DNA of 64,000 nucleotides from Torymus aiolomorphi (Eukaryota > Arthropoda > Insecta > Hymenoptera > Torymidae). A model generated the notes under the pieces. It was not told the DNA's origin. It was given only the letters and a program-made list of their open reading frames with translations, and ran no database searches. The stretch is from positions 102,114,310 to 102,178,309 of the forward strand of contig CM070876.1 of the NCBI GenBank assembly GCA_036365515.1, written 5' to 3'. Below, one piece after another: positions 1 through 10,854 of this stretch. The stretch's first letter is position 1. Every line of letters starts with the position of its first letter. Both the position numbers and the translations under genes were made by a program.

Positions 1-66
1 CATTTTGATAATGGGAGTACTGAAGAGCCTGAGAATGAAGAGCCTGAGAAGTCGCGTGTACAAAGT
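1..66 (+). other. possible 3' end of a coding exon (acidic, Pro/Glu-rich)
   Basis: The first 66 bases are open in frame 1 and encode an acidic peptide with a repeated EEPE motif, made by a short tandem repeat of gaagagcctgagaa. It runs into AGTAAGAA, a plausible splice donor. The exon would begin outside the window. Nothing identifies the protein, and the region could equally be non-coding. Confidence 0.18.
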
Positions 67-2800
67 AAGAAACTTTTATTTTAAATTAAGCTTTGTTGTC
101 ATTTATTTCTTTTTTTTTTTTAATAAATTCTTTTTTTGTAAAAGTTATTTTGATGATTAATATAGTCTACATTATGCAGCAAGGGGAGAAAATGAATTAT
201 CTCCGATGGGGATAAGTTATTAAAGAGAGTTGAAGTACAGAGTGCTAAAGTCATCGATACGATAACGCGTATTAATACCTCACCCATGTTTGAAGTAGCT
301 TTTTTACCGTGTTACGCGTAGTGTTGTATTTACTTTATAACTTCAGTATGTTAAATGACACATTTATTCACAGTTATAAAAACTGTGTTGTGCATATCCG
401 TTTCCCTTATTTTCTCTCAACGTGCTGCTACAGAGAAAAAGGATGCTTAACATTAAATGCACGGCATAAACTATTAACGAGCCGCTCATTGGATATTGAG
501 TTGAATTGAACAATAATCCTTACTAGTTAAGAAGCCACATATTTGAAATTGTAGAAAATTTGAAATACACGAGTCGCGCTTTAACTGTTAAGGTGTATCA
601 CTTAATCGTTAAGAGGACGTCGGATATCGGCAGTAGGAATCTGTTTTACCATAACCTCAAAACACTTCATTTTTGGCTTCTCATTAAATATCCTAAAAAT
701 TTCGACTAAAAAAAAGACTTGTCCCCCATTCAATTTTTATTGATGAATATAACGAGATGTTTCTCCCATCTTGAAAGCTTTTTGTTTTCTCAAAAACTTG
801 GAACTACGTTGCGCTATGTGTAAGTCTTATGGGGTAGATGAGGTGACTGCTCCATTTGACTAATTAAAAAATTCAGCAACACTTTTCACGGAAAGAGATA
901 GTTGTCCCCCCTAGATAAAATGTTGGGGAATATTATCGTAATTATTTTATATTATAAAAGTTAATAATCTCAGAGAAAACTTGGAAATACAAAACGAACT
1001 GTCAAGAAGTAGATAAAGGAACTTCTTTACCATTTGAAATATTGATTTTTAATGTATTTAGTGCCCGCGAGAGGGCGATGCAGACATTTTGTGTGTAAAC
1101 AAGAAACGAAAAGTACCTAGGGTTTTTTTCATGCAACAGTATTTTTAAATTGACGCAAACTTGATTTTAATAAAATTATATGTTACAGCGCATTAATTAA
1201 ACAAAAGTTTTTATTATATAACTTTTCAATTTTAATAATAAATTTAAAATATTTCTTATTACAACACTTTCATTTTTATTGAATCATCTCCATAATAAAA
1301 TAATCATATAAATAATCATTCAAGCACAACGTTCTAAAAGTAGATTTACTTTTCGTTAATAAAAAGTCGATATTAGGAAACTTCTAAAAGAGGCTACCGT
1401 CAAAGTAATTGTAATCCCTCTACATACTTATCGATATTTTTTAATTTATTATACCATCATTTATAAATTTTGCTCCTTAACTTCTGGAATAAAATGCAAT
1501 AAAAATGGTTAAGAAAAAATAAAAATTGTTTTAAAATAACTAAAAATGCGAGACTAGCTTTTTCTCGTCAACCGACGATTACTAATTGTTAGTAATAATA
1601 ATAATAACAGTAAGTGTAACAGAAGATTTGAATGTACATAGCGAAATAAAATCCTTTACTTGAATTTCATGTTTAAGAATTGATGCCTTCAAAATTAGTA
1701 ATCAAGTGTCTTCTGTATTCCTTACCTGGTGAAGTATTACCTACAACCTCTGCCAGTTTCAAAGAAAATTGGGGTTCCGGAACCCTGAGCCTCTCCTGGT
1801 CAGTGAAAATTAAAAATAATTTAATCAAAATACTGCTGTTTGAGAATGAGTTTCTGGGGGAGAAATAAATGAGTTGATTTTAATATAAAATAAAACTATT
1901 TGACTTTATTCAAAGTCCGTTGTGTCCTGTTGACTACATTAGTATGGCATGTAGTGGTAAATTAGGTTTCTTGCACCACAAGCTGGATCAGGTAGCCCTA
2001 CCACATCTCAGATACACTGGTGTTATCACAGGACCTTAAGAATTCCTTGACGTTGCATATCCTGAAATTACAATAAAGTAATGAGCAATTGTGATAATAA
2101 TTAATTAAATTTAAGAGCGGGTACCCAAAAACGTGGAAAGCCCTTGTGCCTTGATAAAAGAAATGATAAGTGCTGACAGGTGACACAAGTACTATAATAG
2201 GCTTAGTTGTACTAAAATGTTTTGCAAATAGCGATAACTGAGGGCAAGATTCAAATACTACATTAAGGTTGAAATTCAAAATACACAATAGATCTAACTA
2301 GTGGCAAAAGCAACAAGGCACTTTAAATTGAAAAACTAACCAAGATTACGGCTAGCCAATACCATGTAATTAATGGTGTCATATTTATTACAACCTTACA
2401 TTTTATAATTAGCAAATGTTAAAGATATAAAATATAATTGAAACGATCTTACCCCAAAATCTCTACCTTTGGAATACTCCCTTGACAAGTTAGATCCACA
2501 GCAGTCTGAACGCGATGCTGATGCAAAGTTCACATCAAGCAGCAACTGAAGCAATCTCCCAATGCAGGTGAAGGCAGAAGTTATCATCCCCTAAATCGAG
2601 CACACGTAAGCTGGGTTATTATTTATTAATAGAATAGTTTCCATGAACAAAGAAGTGTGGACTTCTTCTGGCTAACAATCTAAGAGCTCTCCATCCAAAA
2701 TTGCCGTCATTGACTTTTCTGTTAATTAGATAACATTGTACAATTTGAATATTTTACATTTGGTATGATAATCAGTCAACGCATTAAATAAATCAAAACT
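67..2800. other. AT-rich intergenic stretch, no gene seen
   Basis: I see no recognisable gene, RNA or repeat family here. There are poly-A/T tracts, a short ATA/AAT trinucleotide run near 1592-1608 and a few unconvincing open frames (for example around 1680-1868 and on the minus strand at 1998-2288) with no domain or splice support. Any missing C-terminal exons of the THOC1 pseudogene would lie on the minus strand below 2804, but I could not find them. Confidence 0.5.
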
Positions 2801-2803
2801 TAC

Positions 2804-5467
2804 TTATATTCTTCTTCTACACCAGCAGCTGGATCTAGCTGTACAATATCTTCTTCAAAATATGTTTCTAATGATGGTAGGAAATCTTGTTCTTTAGATT
2901 TACAGGATTCCAGATTATTGAGACATAAATTCCACAACTTTGTAATTCAGGACTAAAATAGGAAAAGGAAGATTAGGTCTATTTATCAAGTGGTTTGCAA
3001 ATTTATAAGTACTTACTTTCCCATATAAAATTTCCCAACTGATTGTGTATCTTTAATCATATCACCAATTCTTCACCTTGGTCTCTTTGGTTTTCTTGCT
3101 TCATCTGCTTCTGTAGCCAGCTCTGCCAGTGGTCTTTTAAAAGCAGGGCATCCTTCATTTTTCCATGCATTTCAATATTCTTCTCATTTTAGAATATGCT
3201 TTACTGATTCTGCAAAAATAGCTCCATCAGGTGAAGTTTCGGTAAGTAACAAATAAACTTGTTCTGCCGTTGAATTAGCCCATTCTATTTGATCTGTATT
3301 TAATTCATGTGTTTCCCTATAATGAAAATAATCAAAATATACTTTATATTCTAATATATGTCCATTAAAGATTACTTTATAGCAACAGAAATTTCTGCCA
3401 TATTAATCTTAATATTTTATATTAAAAACATATTATTATTGACAGTTTTTAAGAGTTGGTGCAAAGATAAACGACTAAGTTTATGCTTATTTTTAGACAA
3501 ATTTATGGAACAACAAAGACAAAATTCGAAAAACAAGGTGTCATAATAATTAACTCCAAAATATGGTCTTCCACTTTTTTAAATTTTGCCTTTGTTTTCT
3601 AATGAATTTCTAAGTAATTTGGCCTGGATTTGTTAACTCATTAGATTGTCACTGTGCATGAACTCTCAAAACTTAAGAAGCGATAAATAATATATTTTTA
3701 AAATAAAACATCGAGACCTCTATGGCAGAAGTTTCAATCAATATCAGGCTTCCTGTTAAAAAGTAGAGTATAAATGACTTACGATTTCAACTTCTCAGTG
3801 CTGTTTAAATATTGAAATAAAATTAAAAACTGGAGTAAAATAAATCGTCTAAAGTTTGTGTCAATAGTTGCAGTTATAATAATTTCGCATTAGTCTCTTT
3901 TAGACGTCCTTTTATTGATATCTCAATTTTTGACTGGTCTCTTCTAATTTGAAGGAAGAAAATGCTGATAAAACATTAGAAGCATGCTGTAATCAAAAGA
4001 TAAATTAAATATGATTATTTTTTTTAAACAAGAGATTTTTTTGTAGGTCTCCTAAAAAATTACAACTTACAGTTGAGAAAACTTTCCAATGCATTTTATT
4101 ATAACACTGATTTGGATTTCTGAAGAAATCTTGTAAAGCCCAAAATTTCCTGTATAAATTATAATCTATAGACACCTTACTGTCAACTTTTTCTTTCTCA
4201 AGTTCCATTTGCTACGTAACTTCTTCTTCTGATTTTTTTAATCCAAATTCAGTAACATTTTCTATGTTGAATTCGCTTATAATATTAAGACCAGATCTTT
4301 CACAAAATGGAAAGAATTTTGGCAAGAATAGCAAAATTCTTCCGCAATTTACAGTTTGTTGGGAACGAGGAAGTCATCTCAGGAGATCATTACACATTCT
4401 GAGCAAATTATTTTTACAACTGCCAAAAAATAAATCTTCTTTCCAAATGCTGACATTGTTTTCTACATAAGTAAACAATTCTTCGCAATGATCTAACATC
4501 ATTGCATCAAACATATCACTGAGTAACATGACAGGTATACTAGTAGTTGCTAAGTCCTTACGACAAAGTTCAATACAAAATTTGATATGTTTCCAGTGTG
4601 GGTATATTATTTGTTGCATTATTAGATAATATTATAACTAAGTGTCTCTAAGAGCTTAATCGACCGCAGGTCTTCTGTCTTTATCATTGGCACACTGATC
4701 TACACATTTCTTCACAAATTACAGTCAACCTTACTGTCAACTTTTTCTTCCTCAACTTCCATTTGCTACATAACTTCTTCTTCTGATTTTTTTTAATCCA
4801 AATTCAGTAACATTTTCTATGTTGAATTCGCTTATAATATTAAGACCAGATCTTTCACAAAATGGAAAGAATTTTGCCAAGAATAGCAAAATTCTTCCGC
4901 AATTTACAGTTTGTTGGGAACGAGAAAGCCATCTCAGGAGATCATTATACATTCTGAGCAAATTATTTTTACAACTGCCAAAAAATAAATCTTCTTTCCA
5001 AATGCTGACATTGTTTTCTACATAAGTAAACAATTCTTCGCAATGATCTAACATCATTGCATCAAACATATCACTGAGTAACATGACAGGTATACTAGTA
5101 GTTGCTAAGTCCTTACGACAAAGTTCAATACAAAATTTGATATGTTTCCAGTGTGGGTATATTATTTGTTGCATTATTAGATAATATTATAACTAAGTGT
5201 CTCTAAGAGCTTGATCGACCACAGGCCTTCTGTCTTTATCATTGGGACACTGATCTACACATTTCTTCACAAATACTCCAGGATCTGATATTGTTAAAGA
5301 CTGTTGTAAGTGTTTCTGTAACAGAGTTAATATTATTAAATTATATCATTTATTTAACCAATCATAAAACTTTATACTAGTTTACTTGAAACAGTCTAAC
5401 CTAAAAAATCTTGGGTAAAATCTTTACTTACACTATAATGTTTTCGCAAAGTCTCAAATGTCGTCAT
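2804..5467 (-). pseudogene. THOC1: THO complex subunit 1 (THOC1) pseudogene with introns retained
   Basis: THOC1 is the nuclear THO/TREX subunit that couples transcription to mRNA export. The minus strand carries a recognisable series of its exons: a 12-codon first exon (5467-5432, starting MTTFETLRKHYS) with donor GTAAGT; a second block from 5315 containing ATTSIPVMLLSDMFDA, WKEDLFF, LLRM and GRILLFLAKFFPF; an exon ending at 4071 with IDYNLYRKFW and LQDFFRNPNQCY; one starting at 3986 (ASNVLSAFSSFKLEET); one ending at 3783 (RFILLQFLILFQYLN); one ending at 3017 (VYLLLTETSPDG, NAWKNEGCPAF); and one at about 2952-2804 (TKLWNLC, EEEYK). Decay is clear. There are two TGA codons in the 3017 exon, another TGA near 2945, frameshifts around 5200-5160, and a 555-bp tandem duplication. 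Introns with GT..AG ends remain, so this is a DNA-level duplicate and not a retrocopy. The C-terminal exons were not found. Confidence 0.85.
4175..5272 (-). repeat. 555-bp tandem duplication inside the THOC1 pseudogene
   Basis: Two nearly identical copies lie head to tail at about 4175-4720 and 4729-5272. Both hold the same exon, so the peptide CIELCRKDLATTSIPVMLL occurs twice on the minus strand. The spacing between matching bases is 554-555 bp. The few differences show the duplication is younger than the gene copy itself. It places the same exon twice in a row, which would break the reading order. Confidence 0.9.
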
Positions 5468-5867
5468 TGTAAATAAAATTTATTATCTACACATTTAACA
5501 TTAATTATTTCATAATTTTAGTTATTTTTAACTTCGTTAACGTTAATAAACGACTTTTTTTTCGCCCGGTAAAAATAACACTGTGTTTTTTGTTATGATG
5601 TATGCTAAGCTAAGCTATATACAGTTATATTCACCTAATGGAATAGGACCGTCGTAAACTCGCAAGTGGTGTCCCGGTACTCCTGGTCATGATGTAATGA
5701 ACGTGGCAGATATTAGAAGACGTGCGCACGCCATGTTGCCAACGTAAAAAAAGTGATGGATGAAATCTGTCATCACAATAACACTGTATGGATTGGAAAA
5801 ATAAATGAAATTAAATAATGTTTTTTTTATTAAGAAATTACATTAATTTTACATTATTAATATTAAT
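5468..5867. other. non-coding region upstream of the THOC1 pseudogene
   Basis: This stretch lies just 5' of the pseudogene's first exon and may include its old promoter and 5' UTR. I see no TATA box or clear island, and no repeat. A moderately GC-rich patch lies near 5640-5750. Confidence 0.3.
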
Positions 5868-6246
5868 GGGGTACCATAGTCGTATCATTACCGGCTGAGC
5901 AATTGGCACAGTTTCAAGCTTATTAAAAATAAAATACGTAATATCACAAAAAATCAAGAGAAAACACTTCGCCGCGGTTTTGAACGTTCTAACTCCCAGT
6001 AAAAATTTAAAGTCGAAATATCAAGTGGTTTTTGCAAAAACTTTGAACAAAACTAAATTCGGTTTCGTTCAAAGTTTTTGCAAAAACCACTTGATATTTC
6101 GACTTCAAACTTTTACTGGGAGTTAGAACGTTCAAAACCGCGGCAAAGTGTTTTCTCTTGATTTTTTGTGATATTACATATTTTATTTTTAATAAGCTTG
6201 AAACTGTGCCAATTGCTCAGCCGGTAATGATACGGCTATGGCACCC
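5868..6246. mobile_element. foldback (palindromic MITE-like) element, ~380 bp
   Basis: Two arms of about 180 bp are near-perfect reverse complements. The left arm begins GGGGTACCATAG and the right ends CTATGGCACCCTC, with the dyad centre near 6058. There is no coding capacity. Both flanks carry the string ttacattaattttacat (left about 5837-5853, right about 6254-6270), which could be part of a flanking duplication. The family is unknown. Confidence 0.85.
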
Positions 6247-6289
6247 TCTTAATTACATTAATTTTACATAGATAGCAGGTTCCATTAAT

Positions 6290-6560
6290 AATAAAAATTA
6301 TGTCCATATGGTCTAAAACTTCTTTGACCATATGACCTAAAACTTCTTTGGCCTCTATAAAACCCTCGGCCCGTGCTCTGATCATTATTTTGCCTTTTTA
6401 GGGTCTCTCTGGCGCGAATCTCGCAATCCACGCAAATTTGTATTTTATTTCTTTCCTGTAAATAAAATTTTCATCATTATTTTCTTATATACACACCAAT
6501 CAAATCGCGAATAAAATGATATCACAACAAATCCATCATTTTTTTAAGATAGGAGAATTT
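6290..6560. repeat. degenerate dispersed repeat, possibly LTR-like
   Basis: A repeated tggtctaaaacttctttg phrase (6310-6345) precedes a TATA-like TATAAAA near 6356 and an AATAAAA near 6460, an order seen in LTRs. The segment 6496-6556 recurs at 9966-10030 with about 85% identity by eye, including ctaatcaaatcgcgaataa-like text. No LTR pair or coding region was found, so LTR status is only a guess. Confidence 0.35.
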
Positions 6561-6581
6561 TTTTCTGTGACATGAACTTAC

Positions 6582-7028
6582 TTCTTTCAATGATTTTTCC
6601 AAGATCCTAATCTTTTCGTTGACATCTGTTATTTTGCCGTCCAACGATCTGTTACTTGACTTTATTTGATTTAATCTCTGAAGATAAAAAAAATATTTTA
6701 TACCACGAGCGCCGAAAATCATACCAAAGTTGTGATTTAGAGGTTAGAGTGGTACAAATATTTTCTATCAAGGCATAAAGTGTGACTTTACGTCCTTGAT
6801 ACGAAAACTGTTATGTATATACTTACCGCTTCCAAAATCTTGATCTTCTCCTTTTGCTCTTTGGAGAAATCTGTTTTTGACCCTTGAGCATCATGATCAT
6901 TATCAGCTTTTTTGCTTTGGCTCCTTGTAGATATATTAGACGTCTACAAAGAAAAATATTAATAAAATAATAATTAAATATTAAATTATTGTATGCAATG
7001 AAATTACAATAATTACCCTGCTAGACAT
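6582..7028 (-). CDS. 5' exons of an unrecognised coiled-coil protein (partial gene)
   Basis: Three minus-strand exons join in one frame with consensus splice signals: exon 1 at 7028-7017 (start codon, MSSR, donor GTAATT), exon 2 at 6943-6827 (117 bp, acceptor TTTGTAG, donor GTAAGT) and exon 3 at 6677-6582 (96 bp, acceptor TCTTCAG, donor GTAAGT). Exon lengths are multiples of three and no stop interrupts the 75 codons. The product is polar and charged, with a Ser/Lys/Asp-rich start followed by heptad-like Leu/Ile spacing (KIKILEA, RLNQIKS, EKIRILEKSLKE), so it is likely a coiled coil. I do not recognise the family. The GC-rich island upstream fits a promoter. Downstream exons are not visible; the next sequence is repeat DNA and then the THOC1 pseudogene, so this may be a live gene with a long intron or a truncated copy. 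Confidence 0.55.
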
Positions 7029-7039
7029 TCTGCTGCTCT

Positions 7040-7440
7040 CTCTTAAAATTTGAACTTCTGAGTAGGTTGCTGCAAAGCCTCCTCCGTATACTCTGTACCT
7101 AATCACTCTTTGCACATTCATCGGCAAATGCCGAATCGGCTCCCGATTATTAAGACGCTAAGCGCAGGCCGATCGTTTAGCGGAATAATCGGGGTCAAAC
7201 TAAGTACGCGAATTTCGGGACCACGGGTATAATAATAAAATATACACACGGGGGGTCTTTACGCACGCGATTCCACGATCAGCTGTGCAGCGCGATAAGT
7301 CCGCCGGAGCAGCGCGCCGCAGAGGCTTTAAGTGTGTGTGGTCTTATCTGAAGCGAGTCGCGAGGGATTTCGGGAGAGAAGAAGCAGCAGGAGGAGGAAG
7401 GAGATGTTGATAAAGGCGTGAGAAATGGATGGTATAGTTG
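7040..7440 (-). promoter_or_regulatory. GC/CpG-rich promoter-like island
   Basis: Composition jumps from AT-rich to GC- and CpG-rich directly upstream of the coiled-coil start codon at 7028. The island contains a short inverted repeat around gccgaatcggctcccgatt and purine runs near 7378-7405. There is no clear TATA box. Position and composition suggest a TATA-less promoter and 5' UTR for the minus-strand gene; no transcript evidence is available. Confidence 0.4.
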
Positions 7441-7953
7441 GGTAGTTTGAGGTTTCGGTGTGGTAATTGTTCGAAATTGTCGGTTTTTAATGTTTTACAA
7501 ACACGGGAGGAGAGGGTTTATAACATCATATTTATTCCTCTCTTTAAAAAATGATGGCCAGAAGTAGTGGCTCATTTAAAGACTCGATGTGATTGGTTAT
7601 TTGAAAAAAGCGCGAATATTGGAATTTTTTAAATTGAAAATGTGCTATATTTGAATTTTGAAACTCAAATACTTATAGAACTACTAAATAATTAAAATAG
7701 AATAAAAATATTTGATTTTTTGCTTAATAAATGTATCTAATTATTTCGTCATAAACTAATTAAAAGTAAATCATATTGAAAAATGGTATTCATAACCGCA
7801 AAAACAAAATAGTATGCCGATACGCCACCACTCGTGCACACACTACTGCGCAAGCGCAGTGATGTAAGATCGCTCACATCACGTGTCTATGGAAGCACCA
7901 TCTGACGTGAAGTTGAGTGCGACGACGGAAATAGAACCTGGAGCAGCGGCCAG

Positions 7954-8093
7954 GGGCCGGATTCTGTAAATGTCTTGGACCCGAGGCAAGCAAAATCTGA
8001 GAACAATTTTGTCTCGATTTCGCATTTCCCGAGACAAAGTTGTTCTCGGATTTTGTGTGTCCCGGATCCCAGAAATTTACAGAATCCGACCCC
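7954..8093. mobile_element. short palindromic MITE, ~140 bp
   Basis: The left arm (starting GGGCCGGATTCTGTAAAT) and the right arm (ending ATTTACAGAATCCGACCC) are reverse complements with a few mismatches, centred near 8025. There are no open frames of interest. The peptides that can be read on both strands here are by-products of the palindrome. Confidence 0.75.
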
Positions 8094-8207
8094 AGCGCAC
8101 CGCGCACGCACGCACATGTGCATTGATGTGCACAGGTTCTTCTTCTTTCAATTGTCCTCATATCTAAAAAAAAATGTCGAGAAATAGAGGTAATGAAATA
8201 AACCGCA

Positions 8208-8262
8208 AAAAGACGGAAAAAAAGGATAAACAAAAGACGGAAAAAAAGGATAAACAAAAAAC
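8208..8262. repeat. short tandem repeat, A-rich
   Basis: The unit aaaaaggataaacaaaagacgga is repeated about two and a half times. It is a low-complexity repeat with no gene context. Confidence 0.6.
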
Positions 8263-8672
8263 TAAAAAGGTGAGAAAATAATCTTTCAATGAAAGTAATA
8301 TTGTCTTGATTCAAAGAAATATTTCATGGATTGCCCGCAAAGAAATTTTCTTTGATTCAAAGAAATTTTTTTCTCAGTGTATAATTAAACATAGTGTATG
8401 TTAAAATTGTTAACAATTTCATTTCTAGTAAAATAAATATTGCCTTTTTATTACTTTAATTTATTTATTTTTATAAATAAGTAAATGAACTTATAAAAGT
8501 TTGCTTGTGCATTAATTATAAAGTAATTAACAAAATTCTTATATATGCGTTAGACAAAGCATATGTAATAATTTAGTTAATTATTTTATAATTAACAAAA
8601 TTCATGATATTAATTATAATACCTTTTATAACTTTATTTATAAAACTCTTTATTATAATTCCCTTTATAACT

Positions 8673-8677
<5 letters not shown>

Positions 8678-8741
<64 letters not shown>
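8678..8741. repeat. (AT)n microsatellite
   Basis: About 60 bp of uninterrupted AT dinucleotides lie directly against the left end of the foldback element at 8744. Confidence 0.95.
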
Positions 8742-8743
<2 letters not shown>

Positions 8744-8745
<2 letters not shown>

Positions 8746-9291
8746 ACAGATAGCCCCATGAATGGTTATCCATAAAATTGTTAAAAATATTTATACTTGC
8801 TGATTTATCACGTCAATATGATAAAGTTTTTGTGCAATTAAACAGCAAAGAGTTATTACTCCCGATTGCTACTGACGGCCCCTGCACATTACATGCCGTA
8901 TGCCGTTATGAACTTATGGTTAGTACCCGTAGACTTCCCCGCGGCGCTGATTGGTTGATCGTTACCGCATAAGGCCCTAGGCACATAAGCTCGTTTGCTC
9001 GCGTTTGGCTGCGGTCAGCGGCGGTCGGCACAAGCACACGCGCTCGCTTCTCTCATTGGTCGTCGTAGGCGTGCGCGTCCGCTGAGCTCATTTCCAACCA
9101 ATGAGAGAATACTAAAAATAAGCTCATAACGGCAAACGGCATGTAATGTGCAGGGGCCGTCAGTAGCAATTGGGAGTAACAACTCTTTGCTGTTTAATTG
9201 CACAAAAACTTTATCATATTGACGTGATAAATCAGCAAGTATAAATATTTTTAACAATTTTATGGATAACCATTCATGGGACTATCTGTTA
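8744..9291. mobile_element. foldback element with ~185-bp arms
   Basis: The ends TAACAGATAG...CTATCTGTTA and about 180 bp inward from each are reverse complements, differing at scattered sites. The middle (about 8935-9110) is a GC-rich unpaired spacer. The same short peptide (LADLSRQYDKVFVQLNSKEL) can be read from both strands, which comes from the symmetry and is not evidence of a gene. The left end lies within (AT)n; the target duplication is unclear. Confidence 0.85.
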
Positions 9292-10840
9292 AGGGACCTA
9301 AAAGGCATAAGCAACATCTGTCCAAGAAAAAGTCTTCTCGGAATTCTTGGAGAAAAAAGTATGTAACACTTTCTTATTTACACAAAAGTTTCTGTATCAT
9401 CCGAATCATTTATATCATCTTTTAATGTATATAGTAGTAATGTGATAGAAATTGAAAAACAATATCTTTAGCAGAAAAGCGCTTGTTTTTGTGTACACAT
9501 AAAACATATTTCCGGGAAAAATTACTATAACTTTTATCGTTATATTTTTATGTTATATTATCTGCATTATTAGACATGATCGCCAGTTCTAGTCAAAATT
9601 TGAGCGGAAATTCTGGATTTTCATGCAGTTGCACGATGATGTTATACTTAACGGTACATTGTTTTTCGCGGAAAAACCGAATTTCGCGGGACTTATCTCA
9701 GAGGTCTCTGAGTGCGTGCTGTCTGTTACAGTAGCCTATTTCACTGAAATCACACAAGTGATATAGAACGTGTTCGTAAATATACAGAATGATGCGCTTG
9801 ATCTCAATGATAGTACCCAATTTCTGTTGTTTTGAAATAAGAATAATTAAAGAATTCTTAACATAAAAGAATACTTTTTTCTACAATTTTACTTTAAACT
9901 AGTCATCTCTAAGCGCGCTTCGCGAGCCGTATTTTGTTTTTCTAGCCTAGCAACACATTACTCCCACCAACCAAATCACGAATAAATTGATATCATAACA
10001 AATCCATAATTTTTTAAAGATAGGATATGAAAAAAAATCGCGCCGGTAAGGTAGGGATCTTTGTGCTACGTCGATACTTCACAAATTTTCATTTACCCAT
10101 TTTTAAAAAATGCATTCTCTATTTCTTAATCAATTATTTAAATGTTATTAAGGTATTTTTTTAAAATTATTTCAACAATAAATTAATTTAAAATAATATA
10201 AAGCGTGACTAATTATAATACTATTTATATGAAGTCTAATAAAATTATCCACGTATGATTATTGCACCGCATGAATTCTTCTCTATCATCACTAATATCT
10301 ACAGAATATTTCTACACATATGTCGATCACTTATTTGTCTTGATTGCATCCGCAGGGAAACGCACTAAATTTTTTATCCCTTTTTCAGATTTATGTAAAT
10401 GACTTAATTCATCTAAACTCGAATTGGCCTATTATGCCCATATCATCGATCATTTTATGAAATTTAAGGATTTTATTACTATTTTAAAATAGTTTGACAT
10501 ATTTTTTCATTTTTCGACTGCACTATTATTGCATCCGGTTTACAATATTTAAAATTTTATTAGAGAACCCTTAGTTTGAAAATATTTTTTGTAACATTGT
10601 ATCTTTAAGGTGGCTTGGGATCGATAATTGATCAAATTAATAAAATTTATTTACAATCCTTTGTTCACATGGTATAATGTAAAAAATGATATCATATAAA
10701 AATATGGATCTTAAAGTAACAAAAAAAAAATTTTTCAACGAAATTTCAACATTGCAAACGTAAATCCAATAAAAAAATTCAATAAACTATGAAAATATTT
10801 TTTATTTTTGATCTGATTTAAGACTTAAGCTGGCACGGCC
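9292..10840. other. AT-rich intergenic stretch; one dispersed repeat copy at 9966-10030
   Basis: I see no gene. The segment 9966-10030 matches 6496-6556 and marks a second copy of that dispersed repeat. The rest is AT-rich with A and T homopolymers. Confidence 0.4.
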
Positions 10841-10854
10841 ACAGGTATAACTTT

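Noticed and set aside
8778..9257. Same short protein readable on both strands (LADLSRQYDKVF...)
   Set aside because: It is produced by the inverted arms of the foldback at 8744-9291; there is no domain, and the frame ends in the loop.
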